Assembly (NCBI GenBank): GCA_964537685.1
Contig: CAZICM010000010.1
Coordinates: forward strand, 1 to 64,000
Direction: 5' to 3'
Origin: CAZICM01 sp964537685
Lineage (GTDB): Bacteria > Myxococcota_A > Polyangia > Polyangiales > Polyangiaceae
Length of the DNA stretch: 64,000 nt
Both the position numbers and the translations under genes were made by a program. The notes under the pieces are model-generated. The model saw nothing but the letters and a program-made list of their open reading frames with translations, ran no database searches and had not been told where the DNA came from. Positions 9,267 through 18,949 of this stretch are shown here, in pieces. The stretch's first letter is position 1; each line of letters starts with the position of its first letter.

Positions 9267-10279
9267 AGGGCGCGGAAGCGGGCGACGAGTTGTTCGGCGG
9301 CGGTGTAGGGATCGACTTCGCGGCGGGCGACCGATTGGACGCTGTGCTCGAGTTCGGCGCCCAGCGTGGAGACGGCCGCATCCACCAGGGTTTCACGCAG
9401 CTCGACATACATGGCCTGATGCAATCGCAAGAGCTTTCGGGCTTTTCCTTCGCTGGTTTCGGTGAGCCAGGCCCGGTGCTGCTCGAGTTTGGCGAGAAGC
9501 GGGGAAATGCCTTCGCCTCGAGTGGCGACGGTCTTTTCGATGAGCGGAATCCAGCGTCCAGCTTCGTGTTTGACTTCTTGCTGGGCGATGTCGAGCGTGG
9601 CCGCATGATGTCCGCGGGAATGAGCGCCGGAGCGGGTAACTTCGCCGCCCAGGGCGATCATCAGCTCGAGATCGCGCACGGTTGCGTCGGCACCGTCGCG
9701 ATCGGCTTTGTTGACGGCGAACACATCGGCGCATTCCAAAATGCCGGCTTTGATGGCCTGTACATCGTCGCCCAGGCCGGGAGCCATCACCACGAGGGTG
9801 GTGTCGGCCATTCGGGTGATTTCAAGCTCGTCTTGACCAACGCCCACGGTTTCAACGAGAACGATATCCGCGCCCCAGGCATCGAGAATGCGGACGATAT
9901 CGGCGGCGGAGCGGGAAAGGCCGCCCAGGGCGCCGCGCGTGGCGAGGGAGCGGATAAAGACATTGGGGTCGGTGAAGTGGCCGGACATGCGTATGCGGTC
10001 GCCCAGGATGGCGCCTCCTGAAAAGGGGCTGGTGGGGTCGACGGCGACGACGCCAATGCGTTTGCCTTGAGCGCGGAAGGCGCTGATTAAGCGGTCGGTA
10101 AGTGTGCTTTTGCCGGCGCCTGGATTGCCGGTGATGCCCAAGGTCCAGGCGCGTCCGGTGTGAGGGAATAAGTCTTTGAGGATGGTTCGGTAATCGCCGG
10201 CCCGATCGTCGACGAGGCGGCAGACGCGGGCGGTGGCGCGCATTTCGCGCGCGAGGGTTTTTTCCGAGAGGGGATGCAC
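9263..10279 (-). CDS. meaB: MeaB/ArgK-type G3E GTPase for B12 mutases
   Basis: MeaB proteins are GTPase chaperones that protect and gate cofactor loading of adenosylcobalamin-dependent methylmalonyl-CoA mutase. The 338-aa product has the P-loop GNPGAGKS at 51-58, the VDPTSPFSGGAILGDRIRM switch region typical of the MeaB/ArgK family, ETVGVGQ, and NKAD for guanine specificity. The start is GTG. It is the last gene of a run with the small lipoprotein and the large flavoprotein upstream; no mutase gene is in the window, so the partner must lie elsewhere. It converges on nth with a shared 4-bp stop overlap. Confidence 0.95.
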   Translation of the reverse strand: MHPLSEKTLAREMRATARVCRLVDDRAGDYRTILKDLFPHTGRAWTLGITGNPGAGKSTLTDRLISAFRAQGKRIGVVAVDPTSPFSGGAILGDRIRMSGHFTDPNVFIRSLATRGALGGLSRSAADIVRILDAWGADIVLVETVGVGQDELEITRMADTTLVVMAPGLGDDVQAIKAGILECADVFAVNKADRDGADATVRDLELMIALGGEVTRSGAHSRGHHAATLDIAQQEVKHEAGRWIPLIEKTVATRGEGISPLLAKLEQHRAWLTETSEGKARKLLRLHQAMYVELRETLVDAAVSTLGAELEHSVQSVARREVDPYTAAEQLVARFRAL

Positions 10280-10318
10280 GGCTTTGGATTAGGAGAGCCG
10301 TTTTCTAAAGACAAGATC

Positions 10319-10540
10319 TTATCCGCCGCTGCCCGCACTGCCCCCCTGCCCTGCTTGTCCGCCCTGGCCGCCCTTCCCGCCCGCTCCCGCGGCACCGGAT
10401 GTTGAGCCTTGGGGCGAGCCGCCGCCTTCCTCGGGCACGGTGTCGACGAGCGGCCTGGTTTGATCGCAGGCCGATGCGAAGAGCCATGCCCACAGGAGTG
10501 CGGCGAAGGGGACGAAGGGAAGGAGCGTGCGCCGGTTCAT
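10319..10540 (-). CDS. Small Gly-rich lipoprotein
   Basis: The 73-aa product has two Arg, a hydrophobic stretch and a lipobox-like FASAC with Cys25, then a short acidic linker and a 35-residue Gly/Ser/Ala/Gln tail with GGxGG steps ending at the stop. The ATG follows the stop of the upstream flavoprotein gene without a gap (TAGATG), so translation is coupled. It is probably anchored in the envelope. The family is not recognised; similar Gly-rich tails occur on other exported proteins of this window. Confidence 0.7.
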   Translation of the reverse strand: MNRRTLLPFVPFAALLWAWLFASACDQTRPLVDTVPEEGGGSPQGSTSGAAGAGGKGGQGGQAGQGGSAGSGG

Positions 10541-13500
10541 CTACACCAAGCGGATATTCGGGGCTTTGGTGAGCAGCCTATCGAGCCAGGCATTCGCCAC
10601 TTTTTCTTGAAGCGAGTTGTTCCTGAGCCTTGCGTTGAGGTTTTTGAAGTCAACGTGATCGATAAGCTGATCCTGATTGAAGCAAGTAAAGATGATGGTC
10701 TCTTTGCCGGTTTGAGGATCGATATGCTTCTGCAGGCATTGCGCGCACACTTCTTTCATCATGCACTGCATGGGTGAGTTGATGCTGGCGATGCCTACGT
10801 GGTTGGGATTGAGATAAGGCGCGAGAACGCCGTGCCTGGCTTCGCGTACGGCATTCATCATGCGGTCAGAGCCGATCGCGATGATGCGTGACACTTCCGA
10901 AAGCTTGAAGAGCGCGCCATCCAGCGTGCCATCGGCATAGGCTTTCATCGCTTGGACGATATTGCCCCTAAAGTGGCGATCCATCGGCCTGCGCGGAGCG
11001 ATTTCGACGCCCGTGTCCGTACACCAGATGATTTGATCGGTGGCGACTTCGATATCGTCCTGTTTGAAGAGGTCTTCGCCTTTCTTGTAGCCGGCGAAGT
11101 AGACGACTTTGTCGCCCTTGGCCCGGAGTGCCTTGGCGATCGAGAACAAAACGGCATTGCCCAAACCGCCTCCGGCGAGCAGCACGACTTCGCCCGATGG
11201 AATTTCGGTCGGTGTGCCTGTGGGACCCATAACGACGACTTCCTCGCCCACGCGCAGGCTGGCCAGAAGCCTCGAGGAGGCGCCCATTTCCAGGGCGATC
11301 ATCGATAGAAGCCCCTGCTCTTTATCGACCCAGGCGCCGGTGAGCGCGATGCCTTCCATGGCGAGGCGCGTGCCATCGACGATATGGGAATTCACCTCGT
11401 AGTTTTGGAGGCGATAGAACTGGCCGGGCTCGAATTTACGGGCCGCCGAGGGCGCCTTGACGATGACTTCAACGATGGTCGGCGTGAGGCGGTTGACGGC
11501 GTGAACGCGGACGATGAACTCTTCATCGAGCTTGGCAAAGAGCGCTTTGCGGCTTGCATCGCGCGCGGCTTGATCGGCCGGATTGAGTTTGTCGAGTTCG
11601 TGTTTAAAGAGCGCGACAACATGCGGATAGGCGTCTTTGGCGCTGGCCATCGCCTTGACGACGCTGCCCGCGTAGTAGGGATGGTTGTCGCCGTAGTAGC
11701 TGACGGCGTGCTGGCCGTCGTTGTAGCTGGTGAAGAAGCCGACCTTGGCCTCCGAGGGCTCAACGATGAGCTTGCCTTCTTCGTTGACATAAGCCTTGTG
11801 CGCCTGGAAGAAGTTCTTGCGCTTATCGAATCCAAAGGTGCCCGGATGCTCTTTTTCGTAGGTGATGTTGGGGCTTGTTCCAGCGGCCACACACACCATG
11901 CGGGCCGGCAGCTCAATCATTTCGCCGCTGTTCTTCCAGGTATTGCCTTCGGCCTTTTGGCGCTCAAATACCATGCCTTTTACGGCTCCGCGGTGATCGA
12001 GCACGGCCTCGACGGGCGCGAGGTTTTCGATGTAGCGCACGCCTTCTTCAAGCGACTTGATGACTTCTTCGTGGTTGAGGCGATAGGCCGGTGAGTCTTG
12101 CAGGCGCTTTCTGTAGACCAGCGAGACGCCGCCCCAGGAATCGAGCAAGTGCTGGAAACGGGCCGCGCGCCCTTCTTTTGCCGCCTGTTCGCGCTCTTGC
12201 TTCACCTGCGCCGCATGCCCGAGCTGCTCGGCCAGAATCTCGCGCTCTTCCTCGTCAAACATCGCCATTACCTGCGCTTCGCCCCGTTCGGCGATAAGCG
12301 TCTTCATGCGTTCGGCGAGTTTTTCGACTTGAACGATGTAATAAGCCAATAGCTCGGTCGCCGTGTCGATGGCTGTCAGGCCGCCGCCGATAACGACCGC
12401 AGGCAAGCGCACCTGCAGATTGGCGAGCGCCGAATGTTTGTAGGCGCCCGTTAACTGAAGGGCCATCAGGAAATCGCTCGCCTTGCGGATGCCGCGCGAG
12501 ATGTTGTTCTTCATCGAAATGATGGTCGGCCTGCCCGCGCCCGCCGCAACGGCGACATGGTCAAAGCCTAGTTTCCAAGCATCTTCGACATCCAGCGTCC
12601 CGCCAAAGCGAACACCGCCGTACATCTTGAGCAGGCGCTGGCGCGCGAGCATCAGATACAAAATCGTGAGGAAGTTTTTATCCCAGCGAATGGTAATTCC
12701 GTATTCGCTGACGCCGCCAAAGCCGAGCAAAAGCCGCTCATCCAGCTCTAGATACATCTTGTCGAAATTCTTCACCGGACGGGGCAATCGGCTTTCATCG
12801 CCTGTCAATTCGACGGGAAGAGGCTCGATTTTCAGGCCGTCGACAGCCACGCAGGCAAAGCCTTCGCATGTCAAGTGATGGGCGAGCGTATAACCCGCGG
12901 GGCCCAGCCCGACGATGAGAACGTTTTTGCCATTGTAGGCGCGGGCCTCGGGACGCTTGATATTCAGCGGATTCCAGCGGGCCAGCAGACAATAGATTTC
13001 CAAACCCCATGGCATCTCGAGCACGTCGGTCAGCACCGCCGTTTCAATCTGCGGGATATTCACCGGCTCCTGCTTCTGAAACACGCATGCCTTCATGCAG
13101 TCGTTGCAAATACGGTGGCCGGTGCCGGGCAAAAGCGGATTGTCGATGCAGACAAGCGCGAGCGCCGCAAGCGAATCGCCGCGCTGCCTCATCATGTGCA
13201 TTTCGCTGATGCGTTCATCCAAGGGGCAGCCATTCAGCTCGACACCCAGCGGATTTGCCTTAATTTGCTTGGTTTTGTTGTCGCGCAGGCCCTTGGCGCA
13301 CGAGTCTTTGTCTTGCTCGTGGCAGAAGATGCAGTAGTCGATTTCGCTCTCGACTTCGCGCTCGTTCATGCGCCGATCGCTAAGCTCAAAGCCTTGGCGA
13401 TCGCGGCGGTGCTCTTCAGGCCCGACAAAGAGCTCCGGGAGCGTGCTTTCCGGCCGGCGCAATTGCACCAAATTCTGATGATCGAAAGGCATCGGCGCCT

Positions 13501-14344
13501 TCATCGTGGCCCAGCGGCTCACCGGATCGTGGCTGTTGGATCGCCGCGCGTTCAGCCATGCCTCGAGTGCATCCACGGCAAATGCCGCAATCGCCGAATC
13601 CTCGGCATCGGTTGGCTTATCGCCCGCCACCGCGATCGCATTGGCCGCCGCCGTTGCCAGCACAGGATCGGCACTGATGTGCGCGCGAATTTTCGCCGCC
13701 CGCTCGTGAAGTTCATCCGTCCACGAAGCGCCGCCCGCTTTCGCCGCCTTGCGCGCGATGTCGTCGAGCTCGACCACCTGGATGCCCGCCTTGGCGATCT
13801 CGATTTCCTCGGCTTCTGAACCGCTTTCCAGCACATCCGCAGGCGCGCCCATCGCGATCAGCGCCCGCCTTGCCGCGTGAGCCGCTTCCACTGCGCCCGA
13901 AGTCCACGCCTTGCCCGCACTGGGCTTAAACAGCTTCTTCTTCGAAAACTCTTTCTTAAACTTCCACAGCGGATTGCGCCCTTCGACATCTTCCGCAAGC
14001 GCCTTCGCCTCGGCCTCGACCTTGAACAATTTTGCGACGAAACGCGACAAATGCGCCGATGCCGCGAGCAGCACATCCGACACCGCCTGAGGCGTCATGC
14101 CCGCTCCGCCCGAGTTTTTGTAGGCTTCAAATGCCTCAGAGGTTTTCGGATCGGCCACTTTCATGTAGGCGAAAAAGAGGCCGGTCAGCTCTTGCAGCTT
14201 CTGATTGTCGTAGAGATCTCCATACGAAAATCCCTCGATGCCCAGCACGAGCTCGGATGGATCGCTTGTGGCTTCAATCCAGCCGCGAAAGTCAATTTGG
14301 GTTTGTTTTGAATGCGCGTTGTGCAGAGAAGTTGTCGTGTGCAT
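10541..14344 (-). CDS. NfnB/GltD-like flavoprotein fused to NfnA/PyrK-like reductase
   Basis: The 1267-aa protein (ATG at 14344; the upstream extension is non-coding in character) combines three parts. Residues 1-330 are a helical region of unknown role. Residues about 338-420 carry GltD-type Fe-S cysteines (338, 341, 349, 373, then 413, 416, 420), and GLGPAGYTL near 479 starts an FAD/NAD(P)-binding oxidoreductase of the glutamate synthase small-subunit type. The last 290 residues are a ferredoxin-NADP reductase-like module with a PyrK-type [2Fe-2S] set at C1194, C1200, C1203 and C1221. This domain set equals the two subunits of NADH-dependent ferredoxin:NADP oxidoreductase (Nfn) or sulfide dehydrogenase SudAB. 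An electron-transfer or transhydrogenase role is inferred. It is probably cytoplasmic. Confidence 0.85.
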   Translation of the reverse strand: MHTTTSLHNAHSKQTQIDFRGWIEATSDPSELVLGIEGFSYGDLYDNQKLQELTGLFFAYMKVADPKTSEAFEAYKNSGGAGMTPQAVSDVLLAASAHLSRFVAKLFKVEAEAKALAEDVEGRNPLWKFKKEFSKKKLFKPSAGKAWTSGAVEAAHAARRALIAMGAPADVLESGSEAEEIEIAKAGIQVVELDDIARKAAKAGGASWTDELHERAAKIRAHISADPVLATAAANAIAVAGDKPTDAEDSAIAAFAVDALEAWLNARRSNSHDPVSRWATMKAPMPFDHQNLVQLRRPESTLPELFVGPEEHRRDRQGFELSDRRMNEREVESEIDYCIFCHEQDKDSCAKGLRDNKTKQIKANPLGVELNGCPLDERISEMHMMRQRGDSLAALALVCIDNPLLPGTGHRICNDCMKACVFQKQEPVNIPQIETAVLTDVLEMPWGLEIYCLLARWNPLNIKRPEARAYNGKNVLIVGLGPAGYTLAHHLTCEGFACVAVDGLKIEPLPVELTGDESRLPRPVKNFDKMYLELDERLLLGFGGVSEYGITIRWDKNFLTILYLMLARQRLLKMYGGVRFGGTLDVEDAWKLGFDHVAVAAGAGRPTIISMKNNISRGIRKASDFLMALQLTGAYKHSALANLQVRLPAVVIGGGLTAIDTATELLAYYIVQVEKLAERMKTLIAERGEAQVMAMFDEEEREILAEQLGHAAQVKQEREQAAKEGRAARFQHLLDSWGGVSLVYRKRLQDSPAYRLNHEEVIKSLEEGVRYIENLAPVEAVLDHRGAVKGMVFERQKAEGNTWKNSGEMIELPARMVCVAAGTSPNITYEKEHPGTFGFDKRKNFFQAHKAYVNEEGKLIVEPSEAKVGFFTSYNDGQHAVSYYGDNHPYYAGSVVKAMASAKDAYPHVVALFKHELDKLNPADQAARDASRKALFAKLDEEFIVRVHAVNRLTPTIVEVIVKAPSAARKFEPGQFYRLQNYEVNSHIVDGTRLAMEGIALTGAWVDKEQGLLSMIALEMGASSRLLASLRVGEEVVVMGPTGTPTEIPSGEVVLLAGGGLGNAVLFSIAKALRAKGDKVVYFAGYKKGEDLFKQDDIEVATDQIIWCTDTGVEIAPRRPMDRHFRGNIVQAMKAYADGTLDGALFKLSEVSRIIAIGSDRMMNAVREARHGVLAPYLNPNHVGIASINSPMQCMMKEVCAQCLQKHIDPQTGKETIIFTCFNQDQLIDHVDFKNLNARLRNNSLQEKVANAWLDRLLTKAPNIRLV

Positions 14345-14494
14345 GCCTAATGTGGGGGTCAAAATTTGGGCGCGCAGGATAGGCGCGGACACGAGCGATG
14401 GGCAACAATGTTTTCTCCGCGTTCGCTGCAGGGCTCTGCCGCTGCCGTGCGTGCGCGCTTGAAACACCGGGGCGATGCCTGTAGCCATACACAA

Positions 14495-15973
14495 ATGCAC
14501 CGCTTCCCTTCGTTATGGCCGATTTGGCCGGCGGGAGCGGCCGCGCGATTTGCATTTGCCGCATTTGCTGCACTTGCCGCGGCCTGCACGCTTTCGCCTC
14601 TCGATGTGCCCAATACCGACAACACGTCTTCTTCCACCGGAGGGAACGAATGCTCGAGCGACGCGGATTGCGACGATCAAAATCCGTGCACGCGCAATCT
14701 GTGTACGTCCGCCTTTACATGCGCGTTTGCGCCCAGAGCCGCGGGGACGCCCTGCGGAGGCGGTGATATTTGCTCCGGAGGCCAAGCCTGCGACGGCGCG
14801 GGCACCTGTATGGCGCACGCGCCCAAGCCCGTGGACGACGGCGATATGTGCACGGTCGACGCTTGCGATCCTCAAAGCGGCGCGGTGACCCATAGTCCAA
14901 TCAGCGGCTGCGTTGCTTGGAAGCCTCTCGTCGAAACCGGAGCCCCAGTGGCCCGGGAACGCCACACGGCCGTATGGACGGGAACGAAAATGATCGTATG
15001 GGGTGGATTAACGAGCGGAATGCCCGCCGTCACGGCATCGGGAGGTATTTACGATCCTAAAACCCAAAGCTGGGCGCCCATTTCGATGATAAATGCTCCA
15101 CCCCCTAGGCATTCCCATACCGCTGTATGGACGGGCAATGCGATGATTGTTTGGGGCGGCTATGGACTTTCTTCCAATGAAAACACGGGCGGAATTTACG
15201 ATCCGGACACAGACACCTGGACGCCCATGTCGACGGTTTCGGCGCCCCAGGGCCGCACCCGGCATAGCGCCGTGTGGTCAGGCAATTCGATGTTTGTGTG
15301 GGGAGGGCTTGTCAATACAACCGTATTGAAAGATGGAGGCATTTATAATCCCGCGTCCAATTCATGGACGGTGTCGGCCGCCGCAGGAGCATTGGGCATG
15401 CGTTATGGGCACACGGCCGTATGGACTGGTGATAAAGCCTTGGTATGGGGAGGAGGCGATTTATTTGATTGGCTGAATGACGGTAAATTCTTCGATCCAT
15501 CCACCAATGCATGGTCGGGCGGCACTTCAAATACGATGGCGCCCGATTTTAGAGAAGCGCATACAGCTTTATGGACAGGCAATTCGATGATTGTTTGGGG
15601 CGGCTGGAATGGCGGACCCTTTTTAAATGACGGCGGGATATTCGAACCCAACGCCTCCAATGGAACCTGGACGGCCACATCGACCGCAAGCGCGCCATCG
15701 CCCAGGCGCGATCATGTTGCTGTATGGACGGGCAATTCGATGATTGTTTGGGGCGGCTGCGGCGAGGATTCTTGCGGCAAGCAATATGGCGACGGCGGTG
15801 TATTTACGCCCAATGCATCTGGAGGCGAATGGATAAGCATTCCCGAACAGCCCGCACTTTCCCCGCGCCGCAATCACAGCGCCGTTTGGACAGGCTCCGA
15901 AATGATTGTATGGGGCGGGCGCGTGGGCTCTTCTCCCACCAACAGCGGCGCCTATACAACACCATTAAATTGA
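14495..15973 (+). CDS. Kelch-like beta-propeller lipoprotein
   Basis: The 492-aa product starts at the ATG at 14495, giving a signal peptide with lipobox AAAC (Cys31). Residues about 45-140 are a disulfide-rich segment with DADCDDQNPCTxxxC spacing of the type common in myxobacterial surface proteins. The rest holds seven to eight repeats of about 50 residues containing HTAVWTGxxMIVWGG and GGIYDP, the pattern of kelch/galactose-oxidase-like propeller blades. The gene is divergent from the large flavoprotein across 150 bp. The role is unknown; an outer-membrane or surface-exposed binding protein is likely. Confidence 0.85.
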   Translation: MHRFPSLWPIWPAGAAARFAFAAFAALAAACTLSPLDVPNTDNTSSSTGGNECSSDADCDDQNPCTRNLCTSAFTCAFAPRAAGTPCGGGDICSGGQACDGAGTCMAHAPKPVDDGDMCTVDACDPQSGAVTHSPISGCVAWKPLVETGAPVARERHTAVWTGTKMIVWGGLTSGMPAVTASGGIYDPKTQSWAPISMINAPPPRHSHTAVWTGNAMIVWGGYGLSSNENTGGIYDPDTDTWTPMSTVSAPQGRTRHSAVWSGNSMFVWGGLVNTTVLKDGGIYNPASNSWTVSAAAGALGMRYGHTAVWTGDKALVWGGGDLFDWLNDGKFFDPSTNAWSGGTSNTMAPDFREAHTALWTGNSMIVWGGWNGGPFLNDGGIFEPNASNGTWTATSTASAPSPRRDHVAVWTGNSMIVWGGCGEDSCGKQYGDGGVFTPNASGGEWISIPEQPALSPRRNHSAVWTGSEMIVWGGRVGSSPTNSGAYTTPLN

Positions 15974-15983
15974 ATTTTTTGTT

Positions 15984-17450
15984 TTATTCAACGTAGGCCA
16001 TAAAGACTTTTTTATTAAAATCGTCGCCCTGGGTAAAACCCACCACGGCGCGCCCGCTCTGTTTCGATACAGAAACCGCTACATTCACCGCGCTTTTTGC
16101 ATTTTCGGGCGATATCACCTGAAGCGGCCCCCAAGCTTCTCCAGGCCCTGTGCGCCTCGCAGCCACTCTCCAATCATCGCCGGCCTTTTCAATCCAGGCC
16201 ACAAGCGCCGCGCCGTCTTTGCCCACCGAAATAGCGGGCACCATCGCAAGCATGTGTTCCGACGATAAAAGCACCGGATCCCGCCCGCTTTCAAGCCACT
16301 CCCCCGATGCCGCCCGCCGCGCCGCGTATACCCGGTCTCCATCACCTTCGTTTTGAAACCATACAACATACAATTCTCCACCCGGCCCATAGGCCACCTG
16401 TACACAGCGGGCAATGCCAACCGCTTTGGAAAATGTATGTTCCAATCCCATCGGTTTATTCCACACGCCGCTTGAATTTCGAAGCGCTAAATAAACAGCA
16501 ATGGCTCCATGGCTATCTTCTTGTGTCCAAGCGACCGCGGCCTCGCCATTGGGAGCGACCGCGGGCATTGGATTGGCAATGGTATGGCTATCGACGGCAC
16601 CGCCTCCCATAAAATTGCCCGGTGAAATTACGTCGTCCGGTCCAGGATGCGAAAATGTCCCATCGGGACCAAAACGCTCACTGCCCCGGACCATCAGCGG
16701 ACCGCCCGACGATTGATACCAAACAATAAGCGCATCGCCCTGTTCATTCATCGAAATACGGGGCGCATTCGAATAAAATACCTTGGCCGAAAGCACATCG
16801 CCCGAATCTTTTGGCCATTGCCACGAAGCATCGGGCGACGCTTTGCGCCCCACGGCCACGCCGAAGTTTTCGCTGATCCACTGATTCCACACCAACAGCG
16901 TTTCACCCGAACTTCGCGCCGCAAATCGAGGTTCGTAGGCGTGCGGCAAAAAGGAAATATGTTCGTCCATCGCCGCAGGATCGCGCCATTTTCCCTGCGC
17001 ATCGCGCTCGCTTAAAAATACCCGGCCTCCTTCCAAGACCGTTTGGCGCCACGCGACCATCGCCGAGCCATCCGGACCTGTAATTACATCGGCCATATCG
17101 CCATTTCCTTGCAATTGAGCCCCGGGCTCCCTGAGCGCCCAGGTGTGGCCTTCCTGTTCCTCGGCAATGACAATATTTGTTTTGTCGCCTTTTACAGAAG
17201 GCCATGCGGCCACAATACGATCGTGTATATCGAATTTTAATTCCAAAACCCGGGCATCCCCATCCCCCATTCCATCAGATATTTGTGGAATTTCAAAAGG
17301 ACGAGGCTCACATGGCAAATAGCTATTTTCCCCGCGGGTTTTATCCCATACAGAGCAATGGCCATCCACCGCACCCTCGATAGGATTGAGCGAACATCCC
17401 GCGTTGAATACAATAACGGCGCAATAGGCAAAAGCGTATTGAATTTTCAT
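15984..17450 (-). CDS. Exported beta-propeller-like lipoprotein
   Basis: The 488-aa product has a signal peptide with lipobox NAGC (Cys19). About 400 residues follow with repeated strands of the form AxVAWxQ, ALVVWNQ, ALIVWYQS and AAVAWTQE alternating with Gly/Asp turns, as in beta-propeller proteins. No catalytic motif is visible. The ATG overlaps the stop of the upstream di-heme protein by ATGA, so it is the third gene of a coupled operon. I infer a partner or substrate-binding subunit for the di-heme proteins. The 3' end faces the kelch-like gene with only 10 bp between the stops. Confidence 0.8.
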   Translation of the reverse strand: MKIQYAFAYCAVIVFNAGCSLNPIEGAVDGHCSVWDKTRGENSYLPCEPRPFEIPQISDGMGDGDARVLELKFDIHDRIVAAWPSVKGDKTNIVIAEEQEGHTWALREPGAQLQGNGDMADVITGPDGSAMVAWRQTVLEGGRVFLSERDAQGKWRDPAAMDEHISFLPHAYEPRFAARSSGETLLVWNQWISENFGVAVGRKASPDASWQWPKDSGDVLSAKVFYSNAPRISMNEQGDALIVWYQSSGGPLMVRGSERFGPDGTFSHPGPDDVISPGNFMGGGAVDSHTIANPMPAVAPNGEAAVAWTQEDSHGAIAVYLALRNSSGVWNKPMGLEHTFSKAVGIARCVQVAYGPGGELYVVWFQNEGDGDRVYAARRAASGEWLESGRDPVLLSSEHMLAMVPAISVGKDGAALVAWIEKAGDDWRVAARRTGPGEAWGPLQVISPENAKSAVNVAVSVSKQSGRAVVGFTQGDDFNKKVFMAYVE

Positions 17451-18949
17451 GGAGAGACCATCCGGCGGGCCCGGGTCAGCGACATCAAATACACCCGAAG
17501 CGGGGCTCTTTGCAGCTCGGGCAGCGCGGCATAGGCATCCCGTTCTTTCTGGGCATCCCCCGCGTGAAGCAATATCGCATCCTCGATGGTGGGCGCGCGC
17601 GCATCGTGCATATACGGGCGCGAACGCGCGCTTCCCCACAGCGGCCTCGTTAAGAATTGTTCGCGGGGAACGCCTCGATCGGGCCGGTTTTCCATGAGCA
17701 GCAGGCCCACGTCGTGACGTTTTAAATCGGTGAAGACATAGGCTAAATACGCGCCGCTTTCGGTGTCTTTCTGAAGCCGGGGCTCGGCGCCTTCCTTGGC
17801 CAAATCGACCGTGACCGAAGAGCCGCCCGTCCGGCTTGAAAGCTCGTATTTGGTGCTCTTTAGCGGCAGCGCCGTGCGATGGCAGCGATCGCATCCAAGC
17901 TGTTCAAAGCGTTCCCTGCCCTCCGACCACCACAGCATGAATTCCGATCCATCGGGAAGCTTCATTTGAGGCACTTCTTGCATTGCAACGAAGAGCGTGA
18001 GCGCTGTCACTTGGCCTTCGGTGATTTCATGTTTAACGCCGTCGCCGTCAGGATCGGGCTTGGGAAACGATCCAATACGATCGGATGAGGCGGTTTCAAC
18101 CAAATGATCGGATTGCATGCCATGGTGAATCAGAAGCGCGTCTTCTACCGCGTCGCGAAGGGTTTTTATATTTCCTTTCCATCCGAAAGGCCGGACAACC
18201 AAATCGGTATCAATGCCTTCGATTTCGTTCAGATCGAGTTCTCCGCCGGGTTTGGCTGTTAAAAATCCAAAGGAAATGCCTTTGGTGATCAATTCTTTCC
18301 GGGCCTGGGCTCCTTGCGAGGCGGCTTGAGCAATTAAATCCGATCGAATTTTTGATAAATCTTCTGTCATTTCACGGGCGAGGAGTTCAATGATTCCATC
18401 GCCTGCCAATGCGATCGGATTGCGGGCCAGGGCCGAGGATTGAGAATCGCCGTCGCCGTCGAGATAGGCATTATCGGCTCCATCGCCTGCGCCCGCGGGA
18501 CCTCCGCGCCAATGGCAGCTTGCGCAGGAACGGGCATCGGGGCCTCCCCGCTTCTTGGTATGAAAGCGTGACAGCGGCGGTAAATCCTTGGCGCCAAAGC
18601 CGGCTTCTTTGGTGAATGGGATATGAAATAATTGAGCGCCAATTTCAAACAATTGCCCGTACGAATAGCGGCCCTGTTCAATATCGGATTGTCCGATGCG
18701 GGTGGATCGAAACAAAAATCCCGGCTGAACCGCTTCGATAAAGCGATTTTCCCGGCGGTGGGCGTCTCTGGCGAGGGTTTGAAGGGTTTGTTCGGTCATA
18801 TCGCTGGGCAATTGGCGGCTGAACATTCCAAGCGCTTGGGCATCGCCTTGAGGCGCTACGGGAGATATGCCTTGTTCATCCGCGCAGCCCGCTATGAATG
18901 CCAATAGAAGGCAAGATGCGAGAATATTCGATGCGAAGAATGATTTCAT
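17447..18949 (-). CDS. Di-heme oxidoreductase (DHOR-like) lipoprotein
   Basis: The 500-aa protein is a lipoprotein (lipobox IAGC, Cys22) with two c-type heme motifs, CASCH at 142-146 and CDRCH at 353-357. The C-terminal signature TRPLWGxxxxxPYMHD(A)R is that of the di-heme oxidoreductase/putative thiol oxidoreductase family (DHOR, distantly MauG/CcpA-like). It shares blocks such as VRPFGWKGN and TDLKRHDVG with the next gene upstream, so the two are paralogues. The start overlaps the stop of that gene by ATGA. It should act in the periplasm or on the outer membrane as an electron-transfer or peroxidase-like protein; the substrate is unknown. Confidence 0.88.
   Translation of the reverse strand: MKSFFASNILASCLLLAFIAGCADEQGISPVAPQGDAQALGMFSRQLPSDMTEQTLQTLARDAHRRENRFIEAVQPGFLFRSTRIGQSDIEQGRYSYGQLFEIGAQLFHIPFTKEAGFGAKDLPPLSRFHTKKRGGPDARSCASCHWRGGPAGAGDGADNAYLDGDGDSQSSALARNPIALAGDGIIELLAREMTEDLSKIRSDLIAQAASQGAQARKELITKGISFGFLTAKPGGELDLNEIEGIDTDLVVRPFGWKGNIKTLRDAVEDALLIHHGMQSDHLVETASSDRIGSFPKPDPDGDGVKHEITEGQVTALTLFVAMQEVPQMKLPDGSEFMLWWSEGRERFEQLGCDRCHRTALPLKSTKYELSSRTGGSSVTVDLAKEGAEPRLQKDTESGAYLAYVFTDLKRHDVGLLLMENRPDRGVPREQFLTRPLWGSARSRPYMHDARAPTIEDAILLHAGDAQKERDAYAALPELQRAPLRVYLMSLTRARRMVSP

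Noticed and set aside
9122..10021. Plus-strand frame of 299 codons
   Set aside because: It is antisense to the MeaB-type GTPase, whose motifs are unambiguous.
15960..16010. Bidirectional terminator between the two convergent stops
   Set aside because: Only a 6-bp TTGAAT/ATTCAA stem with T-runs in the loop; too weak to call.
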